A stretch of 64,000 nt of DNA from Candidatus Thiocaldithrix dubininis. Its GTDB lineage: Bacteria > Pseudomonadota > Gammaproteobacteria > Thiotrichales > Thiotrichaceae. Within the stretch, counting starts at the first letter, position 1, and every line of letters begins with the position of its first letter. Where the stretch lies: positions 1,860,001 through 1,924,000 of the forward strand of contig CP124755.1 in NCBI GenBank assembly GCA_029972135.1. Direction: 5' to 3'. Below the pieces are notes generated by a model. It saw nothing but the letters and a program-made list of their open reading frames with translations, ran no database searches and was not told the origin of the DNA. Shown piece by piece: positions 39,401-49,037 of the stretch. A program made the translations under genes and the position numbers.

Positions 39401-41334
39401 GCTAAGGACTGATTACTCGGCGCACTCAGACCTTGGCTATTCACCCGTACCAAATTAAATTGCGCGTCACTGTTATTCAAAGCAGTATCATTGTTGAAAC
39501 TAGGTTGAATACCCACCAAACTATTGGCAGGCCAAAACGCTTGGTCAAACTTACGGGTAACACCACGCCCGCCAGTTTCATGTAAGGTTGCAATTAAACT
39601 AATGGTTAAAGGCGAATTCAATTTGCCATCCAACGCTTCACTTTCTATTAAACCTGCGCCTTTCTCATCCAAATTGATCTCGGGTAAATCTTCACGCTTG
39701 ATCAGCTTGTCATCGGCTGGATTACCAAAATAATACGTTTCCCATTGTTTTAATGGATGCCGATCAATATCAATGGTACGCACTAAACTAACCTTGTTAC
39801 CGCTGGCAGGCGCACCGTATAGATAATCACCCTGAGCTTTCAGCACTAATTTTTCATTTGGCTTTAAAATAGGGGTCGCTGAACTCAGTGCCAGTTTCAT
39901 ACGTTCTGGCATGAACTCTTCAACATGGAAATCGAAGCTGGCAATAGCATTTTCATCTTTCGCATTTAAGCGCACTTCTGCTTTCCAAGAGCCGGTTGCT
40001 GCATCACTTGGCAAGGCTAATTTTTGATTGAAATAACCCAACGCTTGATTCGCTACCACTAAATTCTGTTCCAACAAGGGTTTAGAATCGGGGCGAATAA
40101 TTTTTAGGTTAATATTTTTAATATCAACAGTTTTACCGTCACGGTCACGCAATAAAATTGCCAAATCGACGGTTTCACCCGGGCGGTATAAATCGCGGGT
40201 ACTGTAAATAAACGGGGCAATCGCTTGGTCATTTAAACCGGAAACCGAGTATTCGGATAAATCCAACGCGGGATCACGCATATCCAAGAATGCAAATTGC
40301 TCGCCCGCATTAGCAATTAACAATAAGTTGCCGGTTGGACGCGTTTTGAAACTGGCTTGACCTTGTTCATTGCTGGTCGCTTCAAGGCTTTCTTTTTCAC
40401 CACTTAATTTTAAATTTATACCACTCAGGGGTTTACCCGCATCTAAACTATTCGCAAATACTTCCACCGCATTTTTATAAACCCGCACATGCAAACCAAT
40501 ATTGGTAACAAAAAATGGGCTAATCTTATACGCGTCATCTCCAAAACGCCCCGGTTGATGCATGACCGCAAAATACAAACCCGGAACTTTTAAAGGCTCA
40601 ATATTGCCGACGGGAATATTTAAACTGGTGCGTGCATTGGGTTTAGCATCCGTCGTATAACGCCCGGTATACACGCTTTGCGTAACTGCATGAATTTCTT
40701 CTAATTGATATTGGCGAACCCGTTCCCCTAAACTAATACTTTTCAGCATGTCGGGTAATTTATCGGGGGTAACTCTTAAGAATTCTATTTCTAATTCCGG
40801 TACATTTACCACCCGAATCGGTAAACCACTGGCTAATTTAGTCGGTAAAATCATGCCACGCGATGCAAAATCAAAACTAGGCTGTACATCCCGAGTTTTT
40901 ATAGCGAAATCAATCGGTTTTTGTAATGGCAGCCCATTCTCAGCACTAATACCGGGGCGAATTTGCACGCGGTAATCGGTTTGCGGCGTAATATTGGTAA
41001 AATAAAGGCGGCGTGGATCTGAGGCTAGAATCCAACTACCTTGTACCATTTTCCCGTCAGAAGTCAGCGTAATAAAATTATTAAAATTACTATCGGCTTT
41101 TAGTTTTTGGGAAAAGGTAATGGCAATCGCGGGCAGACCGTCTAAGCTGCGCTCATTAATATCGGTTACCAGCATTTGATTTAATAAAGCTTCATTAGAA
41201 AAGCTAGGCAAAGTCGTTGGGATAGCAGGCGCATTATTAGCGGTTGTATCGGTTTCGGCTGCTGATAGCAAGGAAAACGCGGTTAAACACAAGAATAACA
41301 ACCCTACCCAGTATGGATAGCGTAGCCTAATCAT
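36454..41334 (-). CDS. yfhM: Bacterial alpha-2-macroglobulin (YfhM-like)
   Basis: 1626 residues with an N-terminal signal peptide (LLFLCLTAFSLLSAA). The MG domains (A2M_N, bait region, A2M) run to about 1100; the thioester motif GCLEQ is intact (C1154), so it can trap proteases covalently. The complement-like helical domain follows (GGFSTWEDESEVNYWLTPYV: 20 residues near 1215). It protects the periplasm from invading proteases while PbpC repairs the wall. I see no lipobox of standard form. The 127 bp upstream to the tRNA genes hold nothing else obvious. Confidence 0.96.
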   Translation of the reverse strand: MIRLRYPYWVGLLFLCLTAFSLLSAAETDTTANNAPAIPTTLPSFSNEALLNQMLVTDINERSLDGLPAIAITFSQKLKADSNFNNFITLTSDGKMVQGSWILASDPRRLYFTNITPQTDYRVQIRPGISAENGLPLQKPIDFAIKTRDVQPSFDFASRGMILPTKLASGLPIRVVNVPELEIEFLRVTPDKLPDMLKSISLGERVRQYQLEEIHAVTQSVYTGRYTTDAKPNARTSLNIPVGNIEPLKVPGLYFAVMHQPGRFGDDAYKISPFFVTNIGLHVRVYKNAVEVFANSLDAGKPLSGINLKLSGEKESLEATSNEQGQASFKTRPTGNLLLIANAGEQFAFLDMRDPALDLSEYSVSGLNDQAIAPFIYSTRDLYRPGETVDLAILLRDRDGKTVDIKNINLKIIRPDSKPLLEQNLVVANQALGYFNQKLALPSDAATGSWKAEVRLNAKDENAIASFDFHVEEFMPERMKLALSSATPILKPNEKLVLKAQGDYLYGAPASGNKVSLVRTIDIDRHPLKQWETYYFGNPADDKLIKREDLPEINLDEKGAGLIESEALDGKLNSPLTISLIATLHETGGRGVTRKFDQAFWPANSLVGIQPSFNNDTALNNSDAQFNLVRVNSQGLSAPSNQSLAVTLVREEKEYFWEYNDSEGWQRKDIASEYPLTLQKVQLDSKGQAKVSFPVTTGFYRLEVEDPETKLKTAYAFHAGWDWEQSENNAARPDQIELALDKPAYKAGDTVNLKITPPSAGEAIVAVEGSDLLWSQPISLPATGASVAIPVDANWARHDLYITVTNFRPASVEQKIAPNRALGIIYLPLDRADRKLNLAIDAPVKIQPESKVSVTVSADNLQGQSAFVTLAAVDVGVLNITDFKTPDPFKYYFSQHAYSPAMYDAYGKIIESVDGAMLRQRFGGDGIRSKGGAYARPDLKIVSLFSGAVAFNADGKATIELNIPGFDGTVRLMALAATSDKLGSAEKDMQVASPVVASLAAPRFLAAGDSAFVTVDLNNTTQETLSVSLKVSADPILGLNPLNQNLTIAAGKRQALRLPVTAQQAFGLGNVQLELSGKGFTAHRQLAVSVRPAYPAKQLAIYKEIPPGQNVKLDSSILQGLLPAGATASLTLAASSPLPLQNALQDLLQYPYGCLEQTTSSAWPYLYLEPDVAEKLGLKSMDMQERSNRVNSALLRLAGMQLSDGGFSTWEDESEVNYWLTPYVTDFLLDAKERGFAVPEWMLQRALKNLQEHLQEGERYIDSRYEFSDSPAHLDLATRAYAAYVLSRVKQAPLGTIRVIYDQEANNAKSGLPLVHLGLALSAQGDKQRADASMKRGLETVRDDKLYLGDYGSTLRDQAAILYLMLRYKTNIGNVSEQTKKLSTLLHANNYLSTQEQLFTFLAGKEILARAKDGWKAKLSIGGNPVDLSGTAPLYRSISMDELQKGIEISSSSGKLLYVGFNMEAYPAAAPEAKTDHIQVTRQWYNLQGKKLNAADLKPGMLLLTYLNVSSNDSLRDALVVDLVPAGLEVENTNLANNESLEGLQLEGTDKPLTELVDSTTLKHQEFRDDRYVAALALEPKTRYHLFYLARVVSSGKFAVPPPTVLDMYRPEFSGIGAAPSGLAIP

Positions 41335-41462
41335 TGTTCTTATTCCTCTAGTGGGTTAGCAAGAATTCGCAAGCTCTGGATTATAAGTATAGATACATCT
41401 AACTTGAAAAAGTTTAATAACTTTTAGAGGGAATAACAAACGGTGGGAAACTAGAGATAAAG

Positions 41463-41538
41463 TGGCGACCCTACGGGGATTCGAACCCCGGTTACAACCG
41501 TGAAAGGGTCGTGTCCTAGGCCTCTAGACGATAGGGTC
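41463..41538 (-). tRNA. tRNA-Glu (TTC), copy 3 of tandem array
   Basis: 76 nt with encoded CCA: acceptor GACCCTA/TAGGGTC, discriminator G, loop CTTTCAC giving anticodon TTC, T arm CGGGGTTCGAATCCCCG. The two bases beyond each end (GC/GC) extend the stem and are probably removed. Confidence 0.97.
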
Positions 41539-41569
41539 GCTGGGAAAACTAAATTGTGAAATTTAAAAG

Positions 41570-41645
41570 TGGCGACCCTACGGGGATTCGAACCCCGGTT
41601 ACAACCGTGAAAGGGTCGTGTCCTAGGCCTCTAGACGATAGGGTC
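41570..41645 (-). tRNA. tRNA-Glu (TTC), copy 2
   Basis: Identical to the neighbouring copies; the period of the array is 107 bp and includes a ~31-bp A+T-rich spacer. Confidence 0.97.
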
Positions 41646-41676
41646 GCTGAAAAAACCAAATTGTAAAGTTTAAAAG

Positions 41677-41752
41677 TGGCGACCCTACGGGGATTCGAAC
41701 CCCGGTTACAACCGTGAAAGGGTCGTGTCCTAGGCCTCTAGACGATAGGGTC
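41677..41752 (-). tRNA. tRNA-Glu (TTC), copy 1
   Basis: First of the three in transcription order; same 76-nt sequence with CCA. Confidence 0.97.
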
Positions 41753-41765
41753 GCTGACATTAACT

Positions 41766-41966
41766 TTACTTAGTGTTGCCTCTTGGAGAGTATAACACTA
41801 CTGTTGATAGCCCCGCGAAGGTTAATAAGAAACCTACTGGTACTACCATAAAAAATAACTTCGCCCAGTCATCTTGGTGGTCAAACATAAACCAAAAACC
41901 CAAAATAAGACTGATGATGGTTAAGATTAATCCTACTATTAAAGTATACTGCCCAAATCGAGCCAT
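41766..41966 (-). CDS. Small two-helix membrane protein
   Basis: 66 residues, with two hydrophobic helices (LIVGLILTIISLILGFWFMF and LFFMVVPVGFLLTFAGLSTV) around a short acidic loop HQDD. Family not recognised. AAAGGTAAATC precedes the ATG. It lies between tRNA-Ala and the tRNA-Glu array on the same strand. Confidence 0.6.
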   Translation of the reverse strand: MARFGQYTLIVGLILTIISLILGFWFMFDHQDDWAKLFFMVVPVGFLLTFAGLSTVVLYSPRGNTK

Positions 41967-41993
41967 GATTTACCTTTACGCATCATAAATTTT

Positions 41994-42069
<76 letters not shown>

Positions 42070-42130
42070 ACGGCGAAAGAGAGGCGCATTATCTAGAGAT
42101 AACGCGCTACTGTCAAGCCCCTTATTCAAT

Positions 42131-43543
42131 TTATTTAAACGTAGCCTGAATAAATTCAATGGCGCGTTCAATACGCTGTAAACTACGTGCTTTACCAATC
42201 AGTTCCAACGTGACATCCAAAGAGGGTGACGATGTACCACCTGTTACTGCTATCCGCAGCGCAGGTCCTACTTTACCTAGTTTTACTCCCAATTGTTCAC
42301 ACGCTTGATTAATCGCATGGTGAATTGCCGTGCCTTGCCAATCGTCAATCGTTGCTAATTGATCTTTAACCACGCGCAATGTTTCGGCAGTATCCGCCTT
42401 AAACTGCTTTTGCACTGCGGCTTCATCGTAGTGGTTAACGTCTTCATAGAAATAACGGCTAATCGCTACCATCTCTACTAAGGTCTTTGCCCGCTCACGT
42501 TGCGCGTTAATCACGTCTGCAATGGCTGGACCGTTCGTAATATCCAATTGCTGTTGTTGCAAATGCCAAGTTAATTGCTGTTCAATGGCTTCTACAGGTA
42601 AGGTTTTTAAATAATGCTGATTTAACCATAACAATTTTTCAGGGCTAAACGCAGCAGGGGCGCGGTTTATGGATTCTAAATTAAAATATTCGACCATTTC
42701 CGCACGCGAGAAGATTTCTTGATCACCGTGCGACCAACCTAAACGCACTAAATAATTTAACAGGGCTTCAGGTAAATAACCCTCATCCCGATACTGCATA
42801 ACACTTACCGCCCCATGACGTTTAGATAAGCGTTGCCCATCTGCCCCTAAGATCATCGGCACATGCGCATAACGCGGCGGTGTAAAGCCTAATGCTTGCA
42901 TAATATTGATTTGCCGAGGCGTATTATTAATATGATCGTCGCCACGAATAACATGCGTCACATTCATATCAATATCATCTACCACGACCGTAAAGTTATA
43001 CGTGGGTGTACCGTCTGAACGCGCAATAATTAAATCATCCAGCTCCGCATTACTTACCGTAATTTTACCGCGAACCATATCATCAAATTCAACTACACCC
43101 GCTTGCGGATTTTTAAAACGAATAACCGGTTCAACCCCTGCTGGTGGCGTTTTATGCTGACGCTCACGCCAATAACCGTCATAACGCGGCTTTTCTTTAC
43201 GCGCCATTTGTTGTTCACGCATCTGTTCTAATTCGTCTTTCGAGCAATAACAACGATAGGCGTGACCGCTATCCAACAATTGTTGAATCACTTCAGCATA
43301 ACGGTGAAAACGCTGAGTTTGATAGAAAGGACCTTCATCATAGTTCAATTCTAGCCATGCCATTCCCTCTAAAATCGCGTCAACTGAAGCTTGGGTAGAA
43401 CGTTCACGATCTGTATCTTCAATGCGCAGAATGAAAGTGCCAGCGTTTTTACGCGCATATAACCAAGAAAATAAAGCAGTACGTGCGCCACCAATATGCA
43501 AATACCCCGTGGGGCTTGGGGCAAAGCGTGTTCTAACGGTCAT
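42131..43543 (-). CDS. gltX: Glutamyl-tRNA synthetase
   Basis: 470 residues, class I. HIGH motif in [15 protein letters not shown] (residues 9-23) and KMSKS motif as [10 protein letters not shown]. The zinc-binding insert keeps CYCSKDE. Charges tRNA-Glu in the cytoplasm. It is upstream of tRNA-Ala and three tRNA-Glu genes on the same strand, so enzyme and substrate genes may share a transcript. Confidence 0.98.
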   Translation of the reverse strand: MTVRTRFAPSPTGYLHIGGARTALFSWLYARKNAGTFILRIEDTDRERSTQASVDAILEGMAWLELNYDEGPFYQTQRFHRYAEVIQQLLDSGHAYRCYCSKDELEQMREQQMARKEKPRYDGYWRERQHKTPPAGVEPVIRFKNPQAGVVEFDDMVRGKITVSNAELDDLIIARSDGTPTYNFTVVVDDIDMNVTHVIRGDDHINNTPRQINIMQALGFTPPRYAHVPMILGADGQRLSKRHGAVSVMQYRDEGYLPEALLNYLVRLGWSHGDQEIFSRAEMVEYFNLESINRAPAAFSPEKLLWLNQHYLKTLPVEAIEQQLTWHLQQQQLDITNGPAIADVINAQRERAKTLVEMVAISRYFYEDVNHYDEAAVQKQFKADTAETLRVVKDQLATIDDWQGTAIHHAINQACEQLGVKLGKVGPALRIAVTGGTSSPSLDVTLELIGKARSLQRIERAIEFIQATFK

Positions 43544-43658
43544 GTTTTTCCACTGTTAAATTCAATAATTGAAGAAAAGCATTGCAATTAAGCTGAATAA
43601 AATATGAATAAAAACTATACAGATTATTCAGTTTTAATTCAGTGCCTCTGTCTATAAT

Positions 43659-43798
43659 GGGCAGCAGTTTCAGGGCTAAAGGGGTAAGAATAATAATAAA
43701 GGGGACTAAACCCCTGTTTTTATTCCAAACTGAAGCGCCCAATACTAATAACAAGCTTCAGTCACTTAAAGCCTTCTCATTCGTGGGAAGGCTTTTTA
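43659..43798 (+). ncRNA. Candidate small RNA between gltX and pgpA
   Basis: Read on the plus strand, opposite the flanking genes. A TATAAT box (43653-43658; weak -35) is followed by three stems: AGGGG/CCCCT (43700-43715, then GTTTTTA), ACTGAAGC/GCTTCAGT (43729-43736 with 43755-43762), and GCCTTC/GAAGGC (43771-43792) ending in TTTTT. No credible protein frame covers it. The last stem is an intrinsic terminator on this strand only. Identity unknown. Confidence 0.45.
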
Positions 43799-43814
43799 CT
43801 TTTAGATAAGCGCG

Positions 43815-44294
43815 CTACGGTACAAAGTACGCTAAGGCTTGTAAAGCTAAACCGGCGTAAATACCTGCCAACACATCGTCTAACATAATACCTAAACCGC
43901 CATGCACTTGCTGATCAGCAACGCGAATCGGCCACGGTTTCCAAATATCAAACACGCGAAATAACACAAAACCCACAGCAATCCATAACCAACCGGCAGG
44001 GGCAGCAAACATGGTAATCCAATACCCTACGAACTCATCCCAGACAATGCCGCCAAAATCATGTACGCCTAAACGCTTAGCCGCTTCACCGCATAGCCAA
44101 CAGCCAATAATAAAACTAACCAGTACAACCAATGCATAGCCCATTAATGGCAATTTTGCTAAAGGCAAATACAGTGGAATCGCAGCTAATGTTCCCATTG
44201 TGCCGGGGGCTTTGGGTGATAAACCGCTACCAAAACCAAACGCCAGCCATAATACTGGCGAATGTAAAACTTGTTGGCGTAAATTCGCTATCAT
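43815..44294 (-). CDS. pgpA: Phosphatidylglycerophosphatase A
   Basis: 159 residues, membrane enzyme that dephosphorylates phosphatidylglycerophosphate. Family motifs: FGSGLSPKAPGTMGTLAAIP, HDFGGIVWDEFVGYW (acidic site), FRVFDIWKPWPI and GGLGIMLDDVLAGIYAG. Full length. Follows the AEC transporter gene by 46 bp. Confidence 0.96.
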   Translation of the reverse strand: MIANLRQQVLHSPVLWLAFGFGSGLSPKAPGTMGTLAAIPLYLPLAKLPLMGYALVVLVSFIIGCWLCGEAAKRLGVHDFGGIVWDEFVGYWITMFAAPAGWLWIAVGFVLFRVFDIWKPWPIRVADQQVHGGLGIMLDDVLAGIYAGLALQALAYFVP

Positions 44295-44340
44295 CTGACT
44301 TGTTAATTCAACGATAAAAGCGCCATTGTAGCTAAACTTG

Positions 44341-45291
44341 CTACATTAAACCCATGCCCTTAACCCACATAATGCCAAGGCTGGTGGTAAATAATGAACC
44401 TAAGGTAGTTAACGCAATAATATTCGCCGCTAAAGTAGCATTGCCGCCCATTGCTTTGGTCATCACATAACTCGCAGCAGCCGTTGGTGCGGATGACATT
44501 AATAACAAAATACCCATATCCATGCCTTTAAACCCAAAAGCCATTGCGCCTAACACAAACACGGTTGGCACAAAAATCAACTTACTGAAAGCTGCCCCTA
44601 AGGTATTGAGTAACGCTTGGCGCAAACTATGAAAATCTAAGGACGCGCCCGTACACAACAAAGCTAACGGCAAGGTAAGTTGCGCAAAGTATTCACCGGT
44701 TTGCAGTATGATTTTTGGCAAGGTAATTTCTGCCAATGAGATCGGCAAAGCAATTAATATTGCTAAAATCAGTGGATTTTTAAAAATTCCTAGCAAAATA
44801 TTTTTAATGCCTTTTTCTTTATGTAAAGAGCGGCTAAGCGTAATCACCGAAAGAATATTCAGTAGAATGGTAATCAAGCCTAAGTACAAAGAAGCAGCGG
44901 CTAATACACTCGTACCATAAGCGTTCACGCCATAAGCCAAGCCAATAATGCCCAAATTCGAGCGGAAACCACCCTGTACGACTACACCGCGATCTTCTGC
45001 TGGTTTTACCCAAAATTGCGCAACAATCTCCAATAAAATGAAAATCAAAATAGTGGTTACTGCGCCAAACGCCACAAGGGAAATATTCGCGGCTTGACTA
45101 ATATGTGTCTTCACAATGCTAATAAACAGTAGCATCGGTAAGGCAATCGTAAACACAAGGCGTGAACCAATATGCACAAACTCATCGGTAATAAATTGGC
45201 GCTGGCGTAACCAAATACCAGCCGCTAACACTAGGAGAATGGGCCCTGTTACAGATAAGGAAAAGCTAAATATCGACCAAAATTCAGACAT
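44341..45291 (-). CDS. AEC family permease (auxin efflux carrier fold)
   Basis: 316 residues with ten hydrophobic segments in two five-helix halves (SVTGPILLVLAAGIWLRQ start; AFGFKGMDMGILLLMSSAPT and ASYVMTKAMGGN in the second half). Family transports malate, malonate or other anions; substrate here unknown. Inner membrane. Confidence 0.9.
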   Translation of the reverse strand: MSEFWSIFSFSLSVTGPILLVLAAGIWLRQRQFITDEFVHIGSRLVFTIALPMLLFISIVKTHISQAANISLVAFGAVTTILIFILLEIVAQFWVKPAEDRGVVVQGGFRSNLGIIGLAYGVNAYGTSVLAAASLYLGLITILLNILSVITLSRSLHKEKGIKNILLGIFKNPLILAILIALPISLAEITLPKIILQTGEYFAQLTLPLALLCTGASLDFHSLRQALLNTLGAAFSKLIFVPTVFVLGAMAFGFKGMDMGILLLMSSAPTAAASYVMTKAMGGNATLAANIIALTTLGSLFTTSLGIMWVKGMGLM

Positions 45292-45404
45292 ATATGCTTC
45301 TGTTCTAGCTTAGAAGCGAACACAATGTACGCGCGTTTGCGCCATAAACCTACTATCGGTTTGTTATCTGATTAATAGCGTTTGTTTATAGTTGCATTTA
45401 AAAG

Positions 45405-45520
45405 TTGTTACGCGGTTCTGGAAAATGTGGGCAGAGCCTGTGCCGCAGGGATGCGGCGCTGGAGCGTACAAGGATGTATTCACAGCGACTCTGCCCATGT
45501 TTACCAGAACTAACGCGCAA
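45405..45520. repeat. Long hairpin, probable dispersed repeat or MITE-like unit
   Basis: Outer arms GTTCTGGAAAATGTGGGCAG (from 45415) and the complement ending at 45510 pair over 22 bp with two mismatches. Inside lie a perfect GCCGCA-GGGA-TGCGGC hairpin and a GTACAAGGATGTATTCACAG segment. No ORF. It sits between the AEC and proA genes; its G+C-rich centre differs from the surrounding intergenic DNA. Confidence 0.55.
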
Positions 45521-45541
45521 TAGCCTTAAGACTAAGTAAAC

Positions 45542-46810
45542 TTATTGGCGAATATGCCCATCACCTAACACAATATATTTTTGGCTGGTTAGCCCTTCCA
45601 AACCTACCGGTCCTCGTGCATGAATTTTATCGGTACTAATGCCAATTTCTGCGCCAAAACCATATTCAAAGCCATCGGCAAAGCGCGTTGAAGCATTCAC
45701 CATAACCGAACTGGAATCCACTTCACGTAAGAATTGGCGCGCACGGGTAAAGTTTTCGGTAATAATCGCATCGGTATGGTGTGAACCATAATGGTTAATA
45801 TGCTCAATCGCTGCCGCCATATCGGGTACGATTTTAATTGACAAAATTGGCGCTAAATATTCGGTGCTCCAATCGGCTTCGCTGGCTGCGTTAATATTAG
45901 GCAGTAGCGCACGGGTTTGTTCACAACCCCTTAACTCCACACCTTTTGCCAATAACTGATCGGCTAAGGGTGGCAATATCTCTGGCGCAATGGCTTCTGC
46001 CACTAATAAAGTTTCCATCGCATTGCACACCCCATAGCGATGAGTCTTAGCATTCATAGCCACTTTAATCGCTTTGGTTTGCTCGGCTTGATCATCAATA
46101 TACACATGGCAAATGCCATCTAAGTGCTTAATCACCGGAATTTTCGATTCGCGACTGACGCGCTCGATTAAGCTTTTGCCACCTCGCGGTACAATCACAT
46201 CCACATAATCTTGCATTCTGAGCAATTCGCCTACCGCAGCCCTATCCGTGGTTTCAATCACTTGCACGGCAGCACTGGGTAAACCGGCTTTGGCTAAGCC
46301 TTGTTTCACACATTCAGCAACCGCTCGATTAGAATGAATGGCTTCTGAGCCACCGCGTAAAATCGTGGCATTACCGGATTTTAAACATAAAGCGGCTGCA
46401 TCGACGGTTACATTCGGGCGTGATTCGTAAATAATACCCACCACACCTAACGGTACGCGCATTTTACCAATTTGAATGCCAGACGGACGATAATTCATAT
46501 CGCTAATCGTACCAATCGGATCGGCTAAACTCGCTACCTGACGCACACCTTCCGCCATACTGGCAATGGTTTTATCACTAACCGTTAAGCGGTCTAACAT
46601 AGCATCGTCTAAACCCTTATCACGACCGGCGGCTAAATCCTTAGCATTTTCCGCTTTTAAGGTAGCGGCATTCGCTTCTAAGGCCTCAGCAATATATAAC
46701 AGCGCTTGATTCTTTTGTTGGGTATCAGTATTCGCCAATATGCGCGACGCTTGCCGCGCTTGTTTGCCAAGTTGCTGCATATAATCTGCAATATTTTCTA
46801 ATATACTCAC
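45542..46810 (-). CDS. proA: Gamma-glutamyl phosphate reductase
   Basis: 422 residues, second step of proline synthesis, NADPH-dependent. Aldehyde-dehydrogenase fold: [36 protein letters not shown], catalytic cysteine in [13 protein letters not shown], and [16 protein letters not shown] near the C-terminus. proB is not adjacent. Confidence 0.98.
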   Translation of the reverse strand: MSILENIADYMQQLGKQARQASRILANTDTQQKNQALLYIAEALEANAATLKAENAKDLAAGRDKGLDDAMLDRLTVSDKTIASMAEGVRQVASLADPIGTISDMNYRPSGIQIGKMRVPLGVVGIIYESRPNVTVDAAALCLKSGNATILRGGSEAIHSNRAVAECVKQGLAKAGLPSAAVQVIETTDRAAVGELLRMQDYVDVIVPRGGKSLIERVSRESKIPVIKHLDGICHVYIDDQAEQTKAIKVAMNAKTHRYGVCNAMETLLVAEAIAPEILPPLADQLLAKGVELRGCEQTRALLPNINAASEADWSTEYLAPILSIKIVPDMAAAIEHINHYGSHHTDAIITENFTRARQFLREVDSSSVMVNASTRFADGFEYGFGAEIGISTDKIHARGPVGLEGLTSQKYIVLGDGHIRQ

Positions 46811-46931
46811 CGTTTATGCTTCCTAATATTGAGTTTTAGGTAAGCATAACATGCTGTTTGGCTTTCCTCATCGGTAGCATTTATACGCTAGACTTAACTC
46901 AGGTTTCAGCCTTAATTCAGTTACTGCGACC

Positions 46932-46949
46932 GTTTAGGCAGGTCTAAAC
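46932..46949. promoter_or_regulatory. Inverted repeat GTTTAG-N6-CTAAAC
   Basis: Six-base arms (46932-46937, 46944-46949) in the 228-bp divergent space between proA and the DUF945 gene; a possible operator, with no known matching regulator. Confidence 0.25.
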
Positions 46950-47038
46950 AGGGAATAGAAAAATTTTTTGCTACACTGCTAGTTTCAACCCCTAACCCTA
47001 ATGACATTTAATTATTAATAAATCTGGAGCGCCCTCTC

Positions 47039-48712
47039 ATGAAAAAAATCGTCACATTATTATCCATTCCAGTGGTACTGGCAGTGGTTTGGGGCGGTGC
47101 AAGTTGGTACATCGGTCAACAAACCGAAACCTTGGTCAAAGACCAAATGGCAAAAAGCAATGAATTACTAGCCAAAAGCGGCGTTAAACAAGAATTGGTA
47201 AGCTATGAAAAAGGCTTAACCGGCAGCAAAGCAATTACCAAAATTAAATTCGACAATCCTATGTTGGCAGAATCATTTGGCGATTTACAAATCGTCAATG
47301 AAATTCAAAATGGCCCTATTTTCTTCGGCGGTGGCTCAGGTATTAGCACGGGCTTATCACGCTGGAGAACCACTTTAGATACCCAAGTCTTACCGGCTGA
47401 AACCCAACAAAAAATTAAAGAAATCTTCGAGGCTCGTCCGCCCTTTGAAGCCAGTACTATCGTGGGTTTTGGCAATACCGCCAGTTATGTGATTAACGTT
47501 AATCCTGCAATTGTTAAAGAAAATGGCGAAACCGTGCTAAGTGTGGCAGGTGTCACAGCGGAAGGTGTCAGCGATACCCAAGACTTTACCGGCACAATGC
47601 ATTTACAAATGGGTAAATTAGTCGCGGGTTCGGCCGCAGAAAACTTGACCATTCCCGCATTGGATGCAAAAGCTGATGTTAAGGGTATGATCGCTACACA
47701 AATGTTAGGAACGGTTGACATTAAAGCGCCGCAGGTGGCTATACAAACAGCGGGGTTACCTGAACCGGCTACGTTTGATGCCAGCATACAAACCGATACT
47801 CAACAACAAAACAATGATGTTAATAGCAAACTTGCCTTAAAAGCTGACAATATTAATATCAAAGGTTTGCCCAATAGTTTAACAAGCGCTAGCTATACCG
47901 TGGATATGCAGGGCTTGAACGTAGCGGGTTTGGAAGAAATTGGTAAAATCCAAGGTGAATTGCAAAATCTACAAAGCCAAATTGATTGGAATGCAGAGGC
48001 AATGGAAACCCCCGACGGTCAGAAAAAACAGCAAGAAATCATAGCGCAAATGGGGCAAATTTCTGAAAAATTGCTGAATACCATTTTTGCTAAAGTATTG
48101 CAGTCTGATAAAACTCAAGTGCATCAAGCGTTAAATCTGGTCAATCAAAAAGGCAAAATCAATGCCGATGTAAATGTCACATACACAGGCAAACAAGCCC
48201 CAAAATTAGCGGAAATTGCCAGTTTTACTCCAAACGATTGGGCACAATTAATGAAAGCAAATGTGGCAATTCAAGCGGATAAAGCGGCGTTACCCGAAGC
48301 TGCCATGATGTTTACAGGTGCATTAACCGGACAGGGTTTATTAAAAGATGAACCCAATCAATTTAAATTAGATTTAAAAACCGAGGGTGATAAGGTTAAT
48401 TTAAATGGCAAAGAAATGACGGTAAACGAGTTCTTAGCACAAGTTGCGCCTAACATGGGTGCGCCCAGTGCCACTATGCCAGATAGCAGTGCATTAGGCG
48501 GCGAAGATATGGGTTTGCCAGATGATTTAATGAAAAAAATGCAAGAACAAGGTTTAACCCCAGAAGTCATGCAGCTTATTGAAGAAAGCGACGATGTGCC
48601 TGCGGAAACCAAAGAAACCTTAAAGCAATTGCAAACCTTACAAGAGGATTTAAAAGCTGGCAAAGAACCGCAACTTGAGGAAAAACCCAAAGCGGATAAA
48701 AAAGCAAAATAA
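47039..48712 (+). CDS. DUF945 (YdgA-like) family protein
   Basis: 557 residues, N-terminal signal anchor (IVTLLSIPVVLAVVWGGASW), then the YdgA/DUF945 pattern (QTETLVKDQMAKSNELL, VSYEKGLTGSKA). The acidic, Gln-rich C-terminal quarter contains coiled segments and ends in a lysine-rich tail. Likely anchored in the inner membrane facing the periplasm; function unknown in the family. GGAG lies before the ATG. Confidence 0.85.
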   Translation: MKKIVTLLSIPVVLAVVWGGASWYIGQQTETLVKDQMAKSNELLAKSGVKQELVSYEKGLTGSKAITKIKFDNPMLAESFGDLQIVNEIQNGPIFFGGGSGISTGLSRWRTTLDTQVLPAETQQKIKEIFEARPPFEASTIVGFGNTASYVINVNPAIVKENGETVLSVAGVTAEGVSDTQDFTGTMHLQMGKLVAGSAAENLTIPALDAKADVKGMIATQMLGTVDIKAPQVAIQTAGLPEPATFDASIQTDTQQQNNDVNSKLALKADNINIKGLPNSLTSASYTVDMQGLNVAGLEEIGKIQGELQNLQSQIDWNAEAMETPDGQKKQQEIIAQMGQISEKLLNTIFAKVLQSDKTQVHQALNLVNQKGKINADVNVTYTGKQAPKLAEIASFTPNDWAQLMKANVAIQADKAALPEAAMMFTGALTGQGLLKDEPNQFKLDLKTEGDKVNLNGKEMTVNEFLAQVAPNMGAPSATMPDSSALGGEDMGLPDDLMKKMQEQGLTPEVMQLIEESDDVPAETKETLKQLQTLQEDLKAGKEPQLEEKPKADKKAK

Positions 48713-48746
48713 TCTAAAACAATATCAATGGGTCAATAGCTTGGTG

Positions 48747-49031
48747 CTATTGATCCAGTTCAGCTACGTCCAAAATTAAATCTGAACAAGGCACACCCAC
48801 ACAAAACAAGCCTTTACCCTCTGCTTTATCTTCTTCAAATAAAGCCAACGGTTCACCCTCGGGATAGCACATTTCGCCTTGCACGACTTTCGATAAACAC
48901 ATACCGCAAATACCTGCCGCACAGCCCCACGCTAAGGGTATATTCTGGCGTAATGCAGCTTGTAATACGGTTTCACCCGCCTCAACCTGAAAGCGATATT
49001 CAGTATTTAAAATCGTAACGGTATAACTCAT
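48747..49031 (-). CDS. Plant-type [2Fe-2S] ferredoxin
   Basis: 94 residues. Cluster ligands C37-x4-C42-x2-C45 (WGCAAGICGMC) and C77 (LFCVGV); a fifth C82 lies close. An electron carrier of the cytoplasm. It starts 6 bp after the cytochrome c gene ends, on the same strand, so the two may be co-transcribed. Confidence 0.93.
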   Translation of the reverse strand: MSYTVTILNTEYRFQVEAGETVLQAALRQNIPLAWGCAAGICGMCLSKVVQGEMCYPEGEPLALFEEDKAEGKGLFCVGVPCSDLILDVAELDQ

Positions 49032-49037
49032 GCGACC

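Noticed and set aside
43533-43754. 73-aa minus-strand frame upstream of gltX
   Set aside because: Overlaps the gltX start and the candidate sRNA; composition not protein-like.
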